Source: Albugo candida (Eukaryota; Oomycota; Peronosporomycetes; Albuginales). Taken from it: 64,000 nucleotides of DNA. Below are positions 51,644 to 64,000 of this stretch, one piece after another. Positions within the stretch are counted from its first letter, which is position 1. Every line of letters begins with the position of its first letter. The stretch spans positions 744,001-808,000 of the forward strand of contig JBDOQK010000002.1 of NCBI GenBank assembly GCA_040437565.1. The letters are read 5' to 3'. The translations under genes were made by a program, and so were the position numbers. The notes below the pieces were generated by a model that was given only the letters and a program-made list of their open reading frames with translations, was not told the DNA's origin and ran no database searches.

Positions 51644-53207
51644 TTATTTGAGTCCTGCAAAGGCGTCAATGTCAATGCCTTTCTTCCCCTGCGAAGGTTT
51701 GGCTCCACTGATATCAATTGGATTCATGAGTTGTGAAATGTTGTAATTGCTATTTGCGGCGGCGGTTGCTGCATTCGATACTGACAGTGGTTGCATTGGC
51801 AAGGCTGACGACATCGCCGAGGTATTCACCGGTCGTCGGAGAACATTAGTGTCTGAGCAGTTGAGTGGCACTGAAGCAAAGTTTGATGCAGATTTTTTTC
51901 GTGGAGCTAACGGGTCTAAAGCCAATCTAAGAGATACATTGTAAGTCGCTTTGAGGAGCTTTGCAATGTGGTAACACGTCATACTGCTCGAATGATTTTG
52001 TAATCTGCGGCTGACAAAGCGTGTCGAATGGATCTACAATGCTACGAGCGCGGTGAGGTCATTGATCGCAGCCGCTGCAAAAACTTACTCGGGGGCCCTG
52101 GTATTTTGTGCCACATTTGGCTCCATCGGAACGCTTCTGCTTGTCGTACTTGTGCTAGTCTACCAAACAAACACATAACAAATTGATTTAAATGCTGCTG
52201 ATATTTCACCTTTCGTAATGGATCGAAGAGAAGCTCGTGTGCTGTGCTCACAATCGCGGGTGCTTGTTCGTCGATTAAATTGATTTCAGGCTGTGCGACA
52301 ACCACCTTATTAAGCTGATTTGCTTTCTCACGCTCTGCTCTTCGATTAGAAATCGGCCTTCTCGCTTCCCTTCCAACCGCAATAGAATCGGAGATCTTGT
52401 GCTCTGAAACAATCTCCTGAGTCCCAGATGTTGCTCTAAACGCCTTATTGTTCTCCTTTGAGACCATTTCGACACTTTTCATACCCCACTTTTGCGTTCC
52501 AAACGATACTTTCATACAAATAGTCAGATATAGCTGTCTACTGATGAAGCTCCACCCGCATACCCGGTGCAGGCGCAATCGGAGGAGCTGATGGCTTGTA
52601 AATTGGTTCATAGACACTCGACGCAGGTGCCAACTTTCTTCGACGGTAAACGTCCCAATGTCGATACGGTATGCGATTTATAATGAGATCTTAAGGCGTG
52701 AATTAATCCTCAGGTAAGTCGTAAATCTTCCATTTCTCACCGTATTTTGGCACTTCTTCGCCTCCGGTGTCATTGATTCGAACCTCTAAAGAATAATTCG
52801 TGTTTTCCAGGTACATTTTATGACTCCAATCACTCATTGTCGCCTAATTTGAACATCAGTTGATAAAGGTGCTGGAACTTGTACACGCGTATAACGCACA
52901 GTATTCGAGTAGTGTACTTGATGCCCATCAAATTCAATGCACTACAAATAAAAATAAAGAGGTTGATATCTATGCGTGTATACGATTTCGTAGTAAAAGT
53001 CTCGGTACAAGCCTTCTTGTAAGACATGATCGAGTGTGTCAAAACAACTGTATGAACTGATTCAGACTCTCCGAGTGTAAATTGCCACGTCACGCGCCTC
53101 TTTGAGGCCGCAACAACCTCGCCGATATGATCTTCCATGCGATTGACGCGCTTTGGTGGTCCAATTTCATTTGGATCCGGCCGCGGATTGTACAGTCGAG
53201 AATCCAT
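51644..53207 (-). CDS. FAIM-like protein with endocytic-motif tail
   Basis: Several exons read on the minus strand. The start (MDSRLYNPRPDPNEIGPPKR) leads into VTWQFTLGESESVHTVVLTH, the pattern of a Fas apoptotic inhibitory molecule domain (W-x-F ... HTV-x-L-x-HS). Later segments WSHKMYLENTNYSLEVRIND and YDLIINRIPY fit the second half. Introns with GTGAGA and GTATGC donors (51 and 55 nt) then join to a Pro-rich linker and a low-complexity tail containing NLIDE, FDPL, VDPFDTL and DISGAKP, short motifs of the kind that bind clathrin and adaptor appendages. The stop is at 51644. The tail suggests a cytosolic adaptor. The family call is weak, and the exon between about 53050 and 52860 is not resolved. 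Confidence 0.45.
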
Positions 53208-53777
53208 TGATTACTACCAAGCTTCCAACACTTGCGAATACACAAAAATGTGTCGTCGGACGGGATCAACGCGAAACGTTTAGACAGGTTAACACATTTC
53301 ACAGGTACTGAGGTTATGGACAGTGGGAACTCTAAACTTGAGGCTTTTCTCAACGTTTGAATACAAGTATGAAGCTGGACAGTTTCTGGGCAGTAATTGG
53401 AGTAAAAGCAGATTGGAGAATAAAAGTCAAAGCATCCCGCAAAATCGACTCTTTTCTTTGGTTGTACGGTCTGGTGAGATTTTGTTTGGGGTAAAAGCTG
53501 TCATCTATTGAATCTAGTGACAGGTATCAGCTACAAAAGGTAAGCATGGTGCATGACTCGTGGTCATTGCGGTAATCTTCGGAGCGCGCTTTGAATTTAT
53601 TGCCAGCGCAATAGTATAATCAAAAGGGTATGAAGTTTTGGAAGTAATCGCAATGCATAATTCCGAAAGAGTTGAAGCTTTTGCATTCATCTTATATTAT
53701 ACTTATTTTTAGTACAGTCTATTTCTACGTTCGGTGATGCATCTATTTAATTCAATTGTAAACAGTAGGCAGTAATA
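53208..53777. other. Intergenic, no supported gene
   Basis: About 570 bp of AT-rich sequence between two minus-strand genes; it holds the upstream region of the FAIM-like gene and the 3' end of the ChaC gene. Confidence 0.45.
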
Positions 53778-54386
53778 TCATTGGACATCACAAGTGTTAA
53801 TTGATGTGAATGTACTGGTGTATTTCATCACAGCGGCTTCCAATGCCTCCAAATGAGGATCGTACACGTCGAGTTTTCGCATAGAGTTACATAAACGAAA
53901 GAGATATTCTGTGTTTGGACCACTCATACCAGATCTTGTAGCGATCTGCTGCGCCATTTCATTCAGTGAGGAAGGTCCAAGGAAGTCGGAATTGTGAGGA
54001 CGAGCGATATACACCAACGCATTACGAACAACCCCATCCGTGCAATTTACGTCGACAAGCCTGCGATCGTACCCAGCACGTTCACGAGCATCAAGATTTT
54101 GAAGTGTGTAGAGAATTTCATCGTCAGGAATTTTATATAGTCGTCCCCAAGTAATGTTGTCACCATCCTCATGAGCGTATTCATCGGCAAAGTTTTCAAT
54201 TTCATCAGAGCTTATCAAAGTCACCACGCGTCCCATTGCATCTGGAGATCCTCGATGATCAGGACTTCCTTGCCAGAAACGTCGATGCCATCCTTTCACA
54301 TACCCGTAAACGGTGTCTTCTACCGGGAAATTTGTCTTCCAGACGATCGAACCATACCCGAAGACCCACATGATCAAAAATTGCAA
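53778..54386 (-). CDS. ChaC-type gamma-glutamylcyclotransferase
   Basis: A single frame of 202 residues; an inner ATG at 54371 ([11 protein letters not shown]) gives the usual family start and may be the real one. The N-terminal FGYGSIVW is the substrate-binding YGS motif of the fold. [18 protein letters not shown] is the ChaC hallmark, and the Glu in [12 protein letters not shown] is at the catalytic position. ChaC enzymes cleave cytosolic glutathione to 5-oxoproline and Cys-Gly. The C-terminus runs [15 protein letters not shown], as in the family. It is intronless, with no leader or membrane segment, as expected for a cytosolic enzyme. Confidence 0.92.
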   Translation of the reverse strand: MQFLIMWVFGYGSIVWKTNFPVEDTVYGYVKGWHRRFWQGSPDHRGSPDAMGRVVTLISSDEIENFADEYAHEDGDNITWGRLYKIPDDEILYTLQNLDARERAGYDRRLVDVNCTDGVVRNALVYIARPHNSDFLGPSSLNEMAQQIATRSGMSGPNTEYLFRLCNSMRKLDVYDPHLEALEAAVMKYTSTFTSINTCDVQ

Positions 54387-56641
54387 AAGTCAGAGTGGAT
54401 GTTTGGGACTAGACAGAAATGCCAATAATGATGGCGGTCATATCGTATTCCAAGGAGCTACTGGCTCTTTTATGTCGATTCCCCAAACGCGTTAGAGGGT
54501 AGACTCACACACATTACACGTGATTATTGGCTTATAATCTCGCAATCTTCAGTGATTTACCCAATCTGCGCACGTTATTCTAATCACCCTGCTAGTCATT
54601 GAAATGGTCCGCGAGGATTGGCTGAAGAAATTTAGCAGAGACATTGCATACCAACATTCGTAAAGCATCACACCCTGCGTGTCTGCGTGAAGGATGAAAC
54701 CTTCAACACCTGTCGTATGGGCCCTAGTTAACGTTATTCATAGAGTTTTGAGCTTAATTGTCGGGCATTATGCATTTGAACTGTCTTGACTGGAGGGACA
54801 TAGGTTGTAGATGAGTCAAGTTATACTCGGGTACAGCCACTTCATACGATTTCGGACAAAAGATTAATAGTAATCTGTTCGTGTCGATTACTTCTGAACT
54901 GCTTCGCTCAAGTGAAAGTCATCGATTGCGTTAAAGTCTTCATGGGATTTCTTCCTGAAAGCACGTATAACGGCATTGAGTGTCACGTCGATCTTACCTG
55001 TACACCCACTTACATGGATGAGCGCAATGATGTTCCGACCGAGTANNNNNNNNNNNNNNNNNNNNNNNNNNNNNNNNNNNNNNNNNNNNNNNNNNNNNNN
55101 NNNNNNNNNNNNNNNNNNNNNNNNNNNNNNNNNNNNNNNNNNNNNTCATCGATTGCGTTAAAGTCTTCATGGGATTTCTTCCTGAAAGCACGTATAACGG
55201 CATTGAGTGTCACGTCGATCTTACCTGTACACCCACTTACATGGATGAGCGCAATGATGTTCCGACCGAGTAACTAAGTGTCTGCTGACTCTACCTCTCT
55301 GTCTTATCGAATCATGACATGTAGTCGCAATCCTCCAACATAGCCATGAGATTTAGTGTGCTCACATCAGTGTACAATCAACTAAATTAGTCCTTCGTAA
55401 AACCAGAATCTTCTAGACACGAGCCAAACAAATCATTGCCTACGAATCACATCTACAGAAAGCCGATGTTGGGTAGATACTTTGGGTTCCATCCAGATGC
55501 AATAAATGTCCGAGGCTAGCACATTCTACCTATCAGAACCACTACAAGTCTCTTGTGGTCGGCGCGCACGTCTTTATCTCTAAAGAGACTTTAATTCATA
55601 AAGGTTGACGATGTTTTTCATCAGATGCATATACAAAATCAAAGAAAATGAATGGCTACTTTTCTTCAATCTCGCATTCAAGCGCCTTGGGAAACGCTCC
55701 TAAGATGGAAATGGTGGTTTTATCTGGCGAATTGAAGAAATTTTCTGTTCACCTTAACATCGCGCTGGTGATGATGATAGAGTCAGATTCGATGATTGAC
55801 ATTCACAGCCAAACCACAAGGCTGATTAGTCATAATCAGACGACAGTTCTTCATCATCCGTCACGATCGATCAGGAATTGTCACCCTTATGATACAATTG
55901 AATCGTATGAACTTTTTCTCTATACCGCAAGATACGTCTTGTGTGCACCCGCGCTGCACTTCATTTGCACAGCGCCATGAAGGATATTCGGTTGAGCGAA
56001 TGTGGTGTGTACAAGCAAATTTCATGAATATAAATGTTCTTATGTTGAAAATGTGACGCGATAAAGGCATTGGCTACATCGCAACATTGGCGCTACCTTT
56101 GTTCGTAAAAATACTCAAGGAATTTCAATTCTTCATCCGTGTGAGATGTAAGTGCTTCTACCAAAAGTCAGAAAGTCCATAGCAGCTGTATACCAGTAGT
56201 GATAGCGTTAAATTTTCTTTGTAAAGGAGTTGGTCAACGAATATATCTCCGGTACACAAAAGCTTTGAGATCCAACAATTCAGGGCACTTGACGAATAGG
56301 AAATCAGTGTCACGATACTTTCACTCTTTATCAAAACTATAAGGCCATTAGCATCTAATTTTGTCGATATGAAAAAGTTCCCACCAAGCTGTAGCTGTAT
56401 TCAATAGCTTCAACTGCATAACAAATCCATCAAATATTATTCAGCTTATGTTATATCCTCTGTGACATCAGGTATCCAATAATTAGACTTTGTATATGCT
56501 TACGGTCAGCCATTATTTCGACATATATAGCTTTGATTTTGTTCGAGTAAATACATACAATTACTCGCTTAAAATCAGGAAACCAAACTTCTTGCGGAAG
56601 CATATGATTGGCTAGATAGGAGCTACTCGCTTTCAACGTAT
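54387..56641. other. Intergenic 2.25 kb with one gap
   Basis: No supported gene. The frames present are short or cross the Ns at 55046-55145. It carries the upstream region of the ChaC gene and of the large gene that starts at 56642. Confidence 0.5.
54919..55272. repeat. Assembly duplication around a 100-N gap (127-bp repeat)
   Basis: Positions 54919-55045 and 55146-55272 are identical, with Ns at 55046-55145. The sequence is intergenic. Confidence 0.92.
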
Positions 56642-59600
56642 ATGAAGCAGGAAGATTTTGTAGCAGAGTCCGAAGACGACGATGCCACAACGAAAGCTTG
56701 CCAGAACGCGTCTCAACGTATCGATGATACCACAAGCATAGAAGACACGATAGATATAGAGAAGATCTCGCAATCAAGCCGTATAGTTTCAAACAAAAAG
56801 CTTAATAAAAATTGTCCGGCACCAGCACAAGAACTGATACCATGCGATTCACAGAACGGATCCAAAATCCTTTATGATGAAAAATTGACACAATCCTCTC
56901 AAGTCAGAAAAGATGACGGATTGCTTGAGATCCGGTCATTTGTGATGGTGGATTCACGCACTTGGCCTGGAATCAACAAACCCGGTGGTCCTGGTCGAGT
57001 GGCTGCCGTCCGTCAAGAGGATCAATCATTTGTGTACGATATTCGCTACATTTTTGGTGGATTCGAGAAAGGAGTTAGAAGAGAGTTTATTCATTTGTCA
57101 AATTTGCTGGAAAGAGAACAAACTGCTCGAGTGCCCCAACCGCGGCAGTATTATCATGGTATTTTACACACTCAGCGATACTGACGCTCACTTTATCAAT
57201 AAATCTACTTCTTAGAGGAATATGCCGAGCCTCGTGGCGTCAAAAGGAGCAATAAAGAGCAATCAAAAAAGAAGAGATGGGAACCGCAAGAGTGTAATGA
57301 CTTGATGCGGGATGACGCAAATGATATGAAGTCACCGAGTGTGACTGCTTACATCCAAGAGAATGAGAAAGTCAGGACAGTTGAGAGGGAGACGAAGCCT
57401 GTACTGCCGTCGGTTAGCGGAAAAAGCGTTTACACACGAAAAAGAAGGCGACTGCGTCAAAATTCTGACCGAATACGAGGAGATTCTGGCAGTGAATTGG
57501 AGCAAATTGACCGCACCGTTTTTAATGATTTCGGTAAAAATACATCCGAGGCTTCTAATTCAGCTGAAAGTGACGATGGTTATCAACCCTTGCATCTTTC
57601 GAGGAGACATACTTTCGAGAAGAAGCGAAGACGCTATGTAGGCGGGTATTGGCATCATGGGGAGGATGCTGATTCGACATTCATCCAGCCAGAGGACAGC
57701 GCTATGGACCTTCCAGATGACGTCCGGAAGCAGACACATTTCAAACTCGCCGAGTCTATCGACGGACTAAAGCATCAACTAGCAGTCGAGTCAGAAAATT
57801 TTGAGATGGCATTGTGTCAATTTTACAGCGTCAAGCGCTCTATCAGCTTTGATACTAGCTCAACACTCGAATATAGTGAGCTCAATGATTTATACGACAA
57901 AGTAGGTTGCATGTGATTATCCATTTGAGATCCTTTTGTAAATAATTGTGTTCAAATAGCTCACGCAATTGGAATCGAGTCTCAGGAAGGATATCATTCG
58001 ATCAGGAGAAGACATTGTTGACATGATCATTCGAGCAATAGAGGGGCGAGATGCGCGGCTGGTATTACACAATGCAATTGGGGATTTGATCTAACTTTCT
58101 CAATAGCCAGAAAATTTGGAACTAGATCACGATGAGCGAAAACGGCGAGTAGCAGAATACGGCTCGTGGCTGAGAAAAACGAAAATGATTGCAGAAGAAA
58201 TGTATCGTGAAAATCGCTGGAAGAAACCGGGTGTACCTTCAGAATTAGATTCTGGTAGTCAAAGTGGAGAAGCATTGGGTGGTGAGATGAGTGACGAGGA
58301 CTATGAATCGGATGATGCCGAAGCTGATCGAGTCTTGGAAGAATGGCAAGATGGTTGCGATGCAGCAACTTTGGACGTACGTGATGGGAACTATGACACC
58401 TCTGATGAAAGGATTTGGACGAGTAGGTCACAGGAAAGCTTTACTCAATTACCAAAAGCCCATACACGAGCACGTTCCCGTATTTCGTTTGATCACCGAA
58501 TCCAAAGTTCAGGTCTCACAGTCAACTCTGGAACAATACCGCGCCAAATTCAGTNNNNNNNNNNNNNNNNNNNNNNNNNNNNNNNNNNNNNNNNNNNNNN
58601 NNNNNNNNNNNNNNNNNNNNNNNNNNNNNNNNNNNNNNNNNNNNNNNNNNNNNNGATGCCGAAGCTGATCGAGTCTTGGAAGAATGGCAAGATGGTTGCG
58701 ATGCAGCAACTTTGGACGTACGTGATGGGAACTATGACACCTCTGATGAAAGGATTTGGACGAGTAGGTCACAGGAAAGCTTTACTCAATTACCAAAAGC
58801 CCATACACGAGCACGTTCCCGTATTTCGTTTGATCACCGAATCCAAAGTTCAGGTCTCACAGTCAACTCTGGAACAATACCGCGCCAAATTCAGTCAAAA
58901 CTGAGACTCACAACGCGAAGGATCACAAGCGAGGATTTTAGTAGCAAGTGGAATTGGTATAGAGTTTTGAAGAATATCCGCACAAGTCGGAAACAAAATT
59001 CATCTGGCAAGCTGTGCTCTAAAAAACAGCCGAACAAGCTGCAAAAATCGAAATCCTGGTTGTTCCGTCACGACGTGAATGCAAAAGTTAGAGCCTTACG
59101 TAATCTTCGATCAGAAAATGCATCCAATTCAAAGCTTCGTAGTATTGCCCGAAAACACGTTTCTCCTCTTACCAATGCGTCCGCTCCTCAGAATGCTCAC
59201 TACATTGATAACGAATCACACCACTCAAGGGAATATGCTGATTGGGACTCTGTCTTCGAGGTCGTACAAGTTGATTCATCTCTGTCACGTCTTCTACAGC
59301 TTGCACCCTGTACGGTCGAAAGACAGCGTGCTCTACTAGATTTTGAGAAAAATGTCGACGGAGAGCTATACAGAATGTGTCCGGCAATCAACGATCCTAT
59401 CGATCATCAGAAGGCATTCATTGCGCACCAAGGAAAGTTCACTCGGCAATCACTGAATTTGCTTTATTGGATGGAACAGAAATTCATGAAATCAGTGACT
59501 TTAGAGCTATTTGAGAAGAGAGAGACATATATAGCGACAGACTGGAAGAATACGACAACTTACAAGGAACTAGAAAATTTGGAAGGCGCATGCAAACAAG

Positions 59601-62600
59601 CTCTCCTTACTTTTACAGAAACCACCATCAGAACCTTATGTTATCAAAGTCTTGAGACGATTCATAAACTCGCAGAATTTGCATCAACCGAACTCAAACA
59701 GATACTTCAATGCATTCCTTCTTGTGGCCAGATTTTTGAGAATTTTAAAGGGTATTTCGCATTCTTTGAGCTCGAGGATGAGATATCTACGCCTCTACTC
59801 CATACGATCAGCTGTATCTTTTGGCATGCACTGCGAATCGCAGAAGCATTGTTGAAGGTCTCTGCGTGTAAGACTCAGCAAAGCGAATCGGATTTGAATT
59901 CAGCCCAAGAAATGCCCGATATATTACGACCAAAGTGCGTTATACTCGCTGCAGCACTCTATCTCGTTGATTTGTATCTACATATTCCGATGTCTCATGG
60001 TGTGCACCAAGAAGAAGATCATCGAGACACTTTGCATTTGAAATCTGAAATGCCAGCCCAGTCGCTTTGGCTCTTCATCTTTCAGTGTAGCCACGATCAA
60101 GTCGATCCAACAGAATCAGTAAAAGCATCATCAGCACTAATGCCAGACTCTAAAACTTTTNNNNNNNNNNNNNNNNNNNNNNNNNNNNNNNNNNNNNNNN
60201 NNNNNNNNNNNNNNNNNNNNNNNNNNNNNNNNNNNNNNNNNNNNNNNNNNNNNNNNNNNNCACTTTGCATTTGAAATCTGAAATGCCAGCCCAGTCGCTT
60301 TGGCTCTTCATCTTTCAGTGTAGCCACGATCAAGTCGATCCAACAGAATCAGTAAAAGCATCATCAGCACTAATGCCAGACTCTAAAACTTTTTGGATAA
60401 TGCTCCAGATGATGGTAAGTGAGTTTTCTTTCGCTATCGAATGTTAGTATTGACTCCAATTCTGGTGGATTTAGTTCGAGCACGGCTTGGTGCGGCAACT
60501 AGCGTCCGATTTCGTTGCTCGTCGCCCGTTTGGCCCGTATACGCAGGATAAGAACAATACAAGTCCTCCAACTTTGGACAATGATATTGAGAGTTTGGTC
60601 GAAGCCGAAGTACTATCCCTGAAAGTAGGATGGGAACTCACCACCACTCTCGCTTGTCTATGCTTTGAGAACAAAGATTTGGAACTGACGAAGCAAAATG
60701 CTGCTGAAAAATGGGGACTCGTCAAAGTATTATTGCGTCAGTCCACGGGTATTGCCAGTTGCATTCTCGATTGCAAGAAGAACGAATGCTATCACCAGAA
60801 TTACGGTAAGCTGATGGCTCGCGCTTGTTCTTCTCATCAAACTTTATCTGTATCTAGCGATATACATCAGCATGGCGCTACAGCACGTTTTGACCCTATC
60901 TGGACTCTGGGCTCCCTGCATAGGTCAGTTTTTCAGTATGCAGCATGATTTATAAACATTGTCAATCCTTTTTAGAAGTCGTAGAGCTTATTTGTTTCGA
61001 GTCAAAGTTGTGTTTCGGCATCACAGCTTATGAGCTACCATCGATTCTGTCGCTTTTGGAGAAAAAAACTATCGACTTTCAAGTTGCGAAACGCAATAAT
61101 TCACCAAAATTGGCTCAGCTGACTTCTCATTGGAGTCTAGAAGCTGCGGCTTCCAAAAGCCACGCAGGATCACAACAAGCGTACATTGATCTCATCTGCT
61201 CAATAGTTCTCGTACGTGCCCATGCTACACTGATAGGGATTGAGCTCGATTGTTAGGTACAGCTTCTGAAGTTTGAAAAAACAATACAGCGTAATCGCTT
61301 TCGACAACGACTTATTCGGACGATTTCAAACCGTCTCGATGCAAACTCATCTTCGGGCGTTGAGATAAATACTGCAGGTACTTGGGACTGGAAGAAAATT
61401 CTTCCATCAAACTCGACAAAACAGCCCGAAGGCCAAACAAGTGACGGACTAGAGGTACTTTACCTCATACGTTCCGATTTCTATTATCTCACATTCTTTG
61501 TGCAGTCAATTTTGATGCTTTGCTTTCTGGCGCTTTTTGCTTTCATCAGCATACAATTCGATACTTTAGAGAATACTTTGACGTTAGCTCAGCCCCGGGA
61601 CCATCGGCAATTATCACGTGATATTGAGTACTACTGCAATGAATTGACCAGAGTTGAAAAGGAAAAAATCGTGCAACCGTCATTATTAGCTGGCATATTT
61701 GCCTTCATCGGGCGATTGGTCATTAGCAGAACCGATCTTTTGGCCATTGTTTTGAAGCATTTTTCCATCCATTTGGAATGTACCATGAAAGAAATTCTAC
61801 AGTCTGCTTGGAATCCAGCCACAGCTAGAACAACTGCGAGCGACCAAGAATCAGGAAAAGGGGCAAATCTTTGCGCTCCCGAGGATGTTGTTTTGTTGGA
61901 GTTTACGAATTTGGCCGAGTTTTTCCTCGACCACATCCACGGTGGAAATCTCGCTCAAGTAGAAGCTCTTCCCCACAAATACGATGATGCGCTATCTTCT
62001 TGTGTGACAGCGATTATCAGTCCCGCTTTGGCCCTTGCAATCGATGCATGTCTTGAGAATCGACTTTTACACGATTATTTACCAAGAATACTGAATCTAT
62101 TATGGCAGCTTTCACCAGCTCGTTACTATCAACCAACTTTGAGTTTGAAAGGTATTTCTTTGATGCATTGCATAGAAAAATCGGACACGAACGAGCAAGT
62201 CAATGACGACTTTGAAGACGACGACATGCTCGAACTGCTTGCAAGTGTGGATTTAGAAAAGCTTAGCTCGGTCAAGCAAGCCAAACCTTTGGAATGGACC
62301 CTCAAAGATCTTGTAATGGCATTTGAAGCGGACATTCTGAAAGCTCTAACTCGACCTTACAGACTTCCACTCCAGCGCCTGCTGTTCAGTTCCAGCATGC
62401 TCGCATCACCGGTCGGTAGACAATCAAGTCTGAATTATCAGACGATGCAAATCTTTGGTTGCATAATATCCACATGCTCCTCATCCTACTCTTGGGATGT
62501 CGCACGAGCTGCCTCATTCCAAAAGCCATGCTTTTTTACTTCCAAACTATTCAGCGCCATCATCCGACACAATTGGGACGCAAGAAATTGGCTTGTATTA

Positions 62601-64000
62601 TCATTTTTTAGCGATACAAACGCTGAAAACGAGCTTTTGCAGCTTTGGCTCAAGGCTACCTTTGATCCTACCACGTTATTTCGCGATAGAGACTCTGGCC
62701 ACATCAATTACTGGGAAGCGATGACGGATACGATCATTTACAACCTGCACCAAAATGTTAGATTAGAAACGAAAATGGCTCCTCTGATGTTTCAGTGCAT
62801 GCAGGACACGGCATCACGTTTTTATCCGACATTCACTTCCCATATGACTTCAAGTGTAGCCCAACCCGACCATTGTCAGCTCCATTTTCAGCTGTTTCTA
62901 TCCTTGTGCAAAAGTATAGGCTCTGTATGGAATCGTTCGTGTATGGAGCCTCAGAACAATCAGAGATACCAATTCAGATCAAAGTTTATGGATCGATATC
63001 ATGGAATATTCACCGTTTACACCGAGTAAGTCGATTTGATGTTGCGGCTCTTATCACTGTCAATTTGATCTGTAGACTGTACGAGGCAAACTTGAGACAT
63101 ATGATCACACGACTCGAACAAATGAAGAGTTCNNNNNNNNNNNNNNNNNNNNNNNNNNNNNNNNNNNNNNNNNNNNNNNNNNNNNNNNNNNNNNNNNNNN
63201 NNNNNNNNNNNNNNNNNNNNNNNNNNNNNNNNAGCTGTTTCTATCCTTGTGCAAAAGTATAGGCTCTGTATGGAATCGTTCGTGTATGGAGCCTCAGAAC
63301 AATCAGAGATACCAATTCAGATCAAAGTTTATGGATCGATATCATGGAATATTCACCGTTTACACCGAGTAAGTCGATTTGATGTTGCGGCTCTTATCAC
63401 TGTCAATTTGATCTGTAGACTGTACGAGGCAAACTTGAGACATATGATCACACGACTCGAACAAATGAAGAGTTCTGGATGGATGCGAAGTACTATGGTT
63501 TTACAGAAAGAGTTTGCAAGGCAGCAGTATACAAGCACTAATGCCCACTGCTTGGATACGAGCATAGATGGTTTGGATCTTGACTCACTGAATGGAAAGG
63601 AACAGACCAATGAGCCTTTGTGGCAGGCTTTAAGGCTTTTCAAGTTCATGTACGACTGTGCTGAAGCTTTTCTCATCCATTGCAGCGATCTAGCCATAGG
63701 TCAGCAAAACACTTTTTTTGCAATTATGGAAGTCATGTTTCGGCAAGCAGTATTCGCCGAGAACGAGAGGATCAAAGCCAAATTCCCATCAAAATTTAAA
63801 GCTTTCACGACAGCCAAGTCAGAGCATACATTGACCGCGTGGAATTCGCTTTTGGAAAGTATTCGAACGTATTTTGCGCAACAAAAGTACCCAAGTCTTT
63901 TGCGTTGGTTCGCTCGGGTGAGGCATTCACATTTGTGGCCAGCAGTCGTGCTGATACTTGCATTGTAATAGACAGAAAATTCCTATCAAACGCTCGAGAA
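56642..64000 (+). CDS. Very large helical nuclear-looking protein, 3'-partial, unidentified
   Basis: Exons run from ATG 56642 to past the window end; a GTGAGG donor at 63919 and a TAG acceptor near 63971 show that the gene continues. The N-terminal part is acidic, then has VDSRTWPGINKPGGPGRVAA and YDIRYIFGGFEKGVRREFI, which look like a small Tudor- or chromo-type barrel. A basic, Ser-rich region (TRKRRRLRQ, EKKRRRYVGG) with probable nuclear signals follows, then an acidic patch. From about 59.2 kb onward the protein is all helical, with WDSVFEVVQVDSSLSRLLQL, FTRQSLNLLYWMEQKFMK and LWLFIFQCSHDQV. The layout is like Mus7/MMS22 replication-repair scaffolds, but this is only a hypothesis from architecture. 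Three N-gaps with duplicated flanks break the frames. More than 1,900 residues are already visible. Confidence 0.6.
58314..58895 (+). repeat. Assembly duplication around a 100-N gap (241-bp repeat)
   Basis: Positions 58314-58554 and 58655-58895 are identical, with Ns at 58555-58654. It is coding sequence of the large gene. Confidence 0.92.
60028..60393 (+). repeat. Assembly duplication around a 100-N gap (133-bp repeat)
   Basis: Positions 60028-60160 and 60261-60393 are identical, with Ns at 60161-60260. It is coding sequence of the large gene. Confidence 0.92.
62890..63475 (+). repeat. Assembly duplication around a 100-N gap (243-bp repeat)
   Basis: Positions 62890-63132 and 63233-63475 are identical, with Ns at 63133-63232. 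It covers an intron with donor GTAAGT and the flanking exons of the large gene. Confidence 0.92.

Noticed and set aside
54912-55277. 121-codon frame across the Ns
   Set aside because: It consists of two frames of the same duplicated 127 bp joined by unknown bases.

Overview
The window is nuclear DNA from a eukaryote, most probably an oomycete (a stramenopile such as Albugo or a relative). The evidence is: genes split by very short GT-AG introns (most of those placed are about 48-63 nt); a five-unit Cys/His 'WRKY19-like' zinc protein typical of oomycete annotation; a 1,3-beta-glucan (GT48) synthase carrying its own Kre6/Skn1-like GH16 domain; and ordinary eukaryotic housekeeping genes packed tightly on both strands. 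The species is inferred and cannot be fixed from this sequence. It is a draft assembly. There are ten gaps of exactly 100 N, and each is flanked by an exact direct repeat of 127-1140 bp. These are unmerged overlapping contig ends, not tandem duplications, and they split or duplicate parts of several genes.

Layout, left to right: the 3' part of a zinc-module protein (+); a TMEM135-like membrane protein (-); WDR6/Trm734 (+) converging on ATG8 (-, five exons); a PH-RasGAP protein (+) converging on the large GH16-GT48 beta-glucan synthase (-, three exons). Divergent from the synthase is a mitochondrial-type TypA/BipA GTPase (+), then the exosome helicase MTR4 (+), which converges within 38 bp on an NFRKB/INO80-complex homologue (-). 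A short mitochondrial ATP-synthase subunit k/DAPIT-like gene (+) follows. From 32.3 to 40.3 kb there is an 8-kb gene-poor tract holding only relics (a Bel/Pao-like reverse-transcriptase scrap and an AGC-kinase activation-loop scrap). Gene density then recovers: CTR9 of the Paf1 complex (-), a stand-alone cyclophilin-33-type RRM protein (-), V-ATPase subunit c'' (+), SAM50 (+), an unidentified membrane protein (-), the acetolactate synthase regulatory subunit (+), a FAIM-like protein with an endocytic-motif tail (-), a ChaC gamma-glutamylcyclotransferase (-), and finally a very large helical nuclear-looking protein (+) that runs off the right edge.

I see no operon-like or defence-type system. 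Neighbouring genes are functionally unrelated apart from loose themes: wall glucan synthesis, RNA/chromatin factors (WDR6, MTR4, NFRKB, CTR9) and mitochondrial genes (TypA, the subunit-k-like gene, SAM50, ILV6). The most interesting single object is the GH16-membrane-GT48 fusion, which puts a glucan-remodelling-type domain and the synthase in one polypeptide. Splice sites were placed by eye from reading frame, GT/AG and family conservation; exact exon ends are inferences unless stated as certain.
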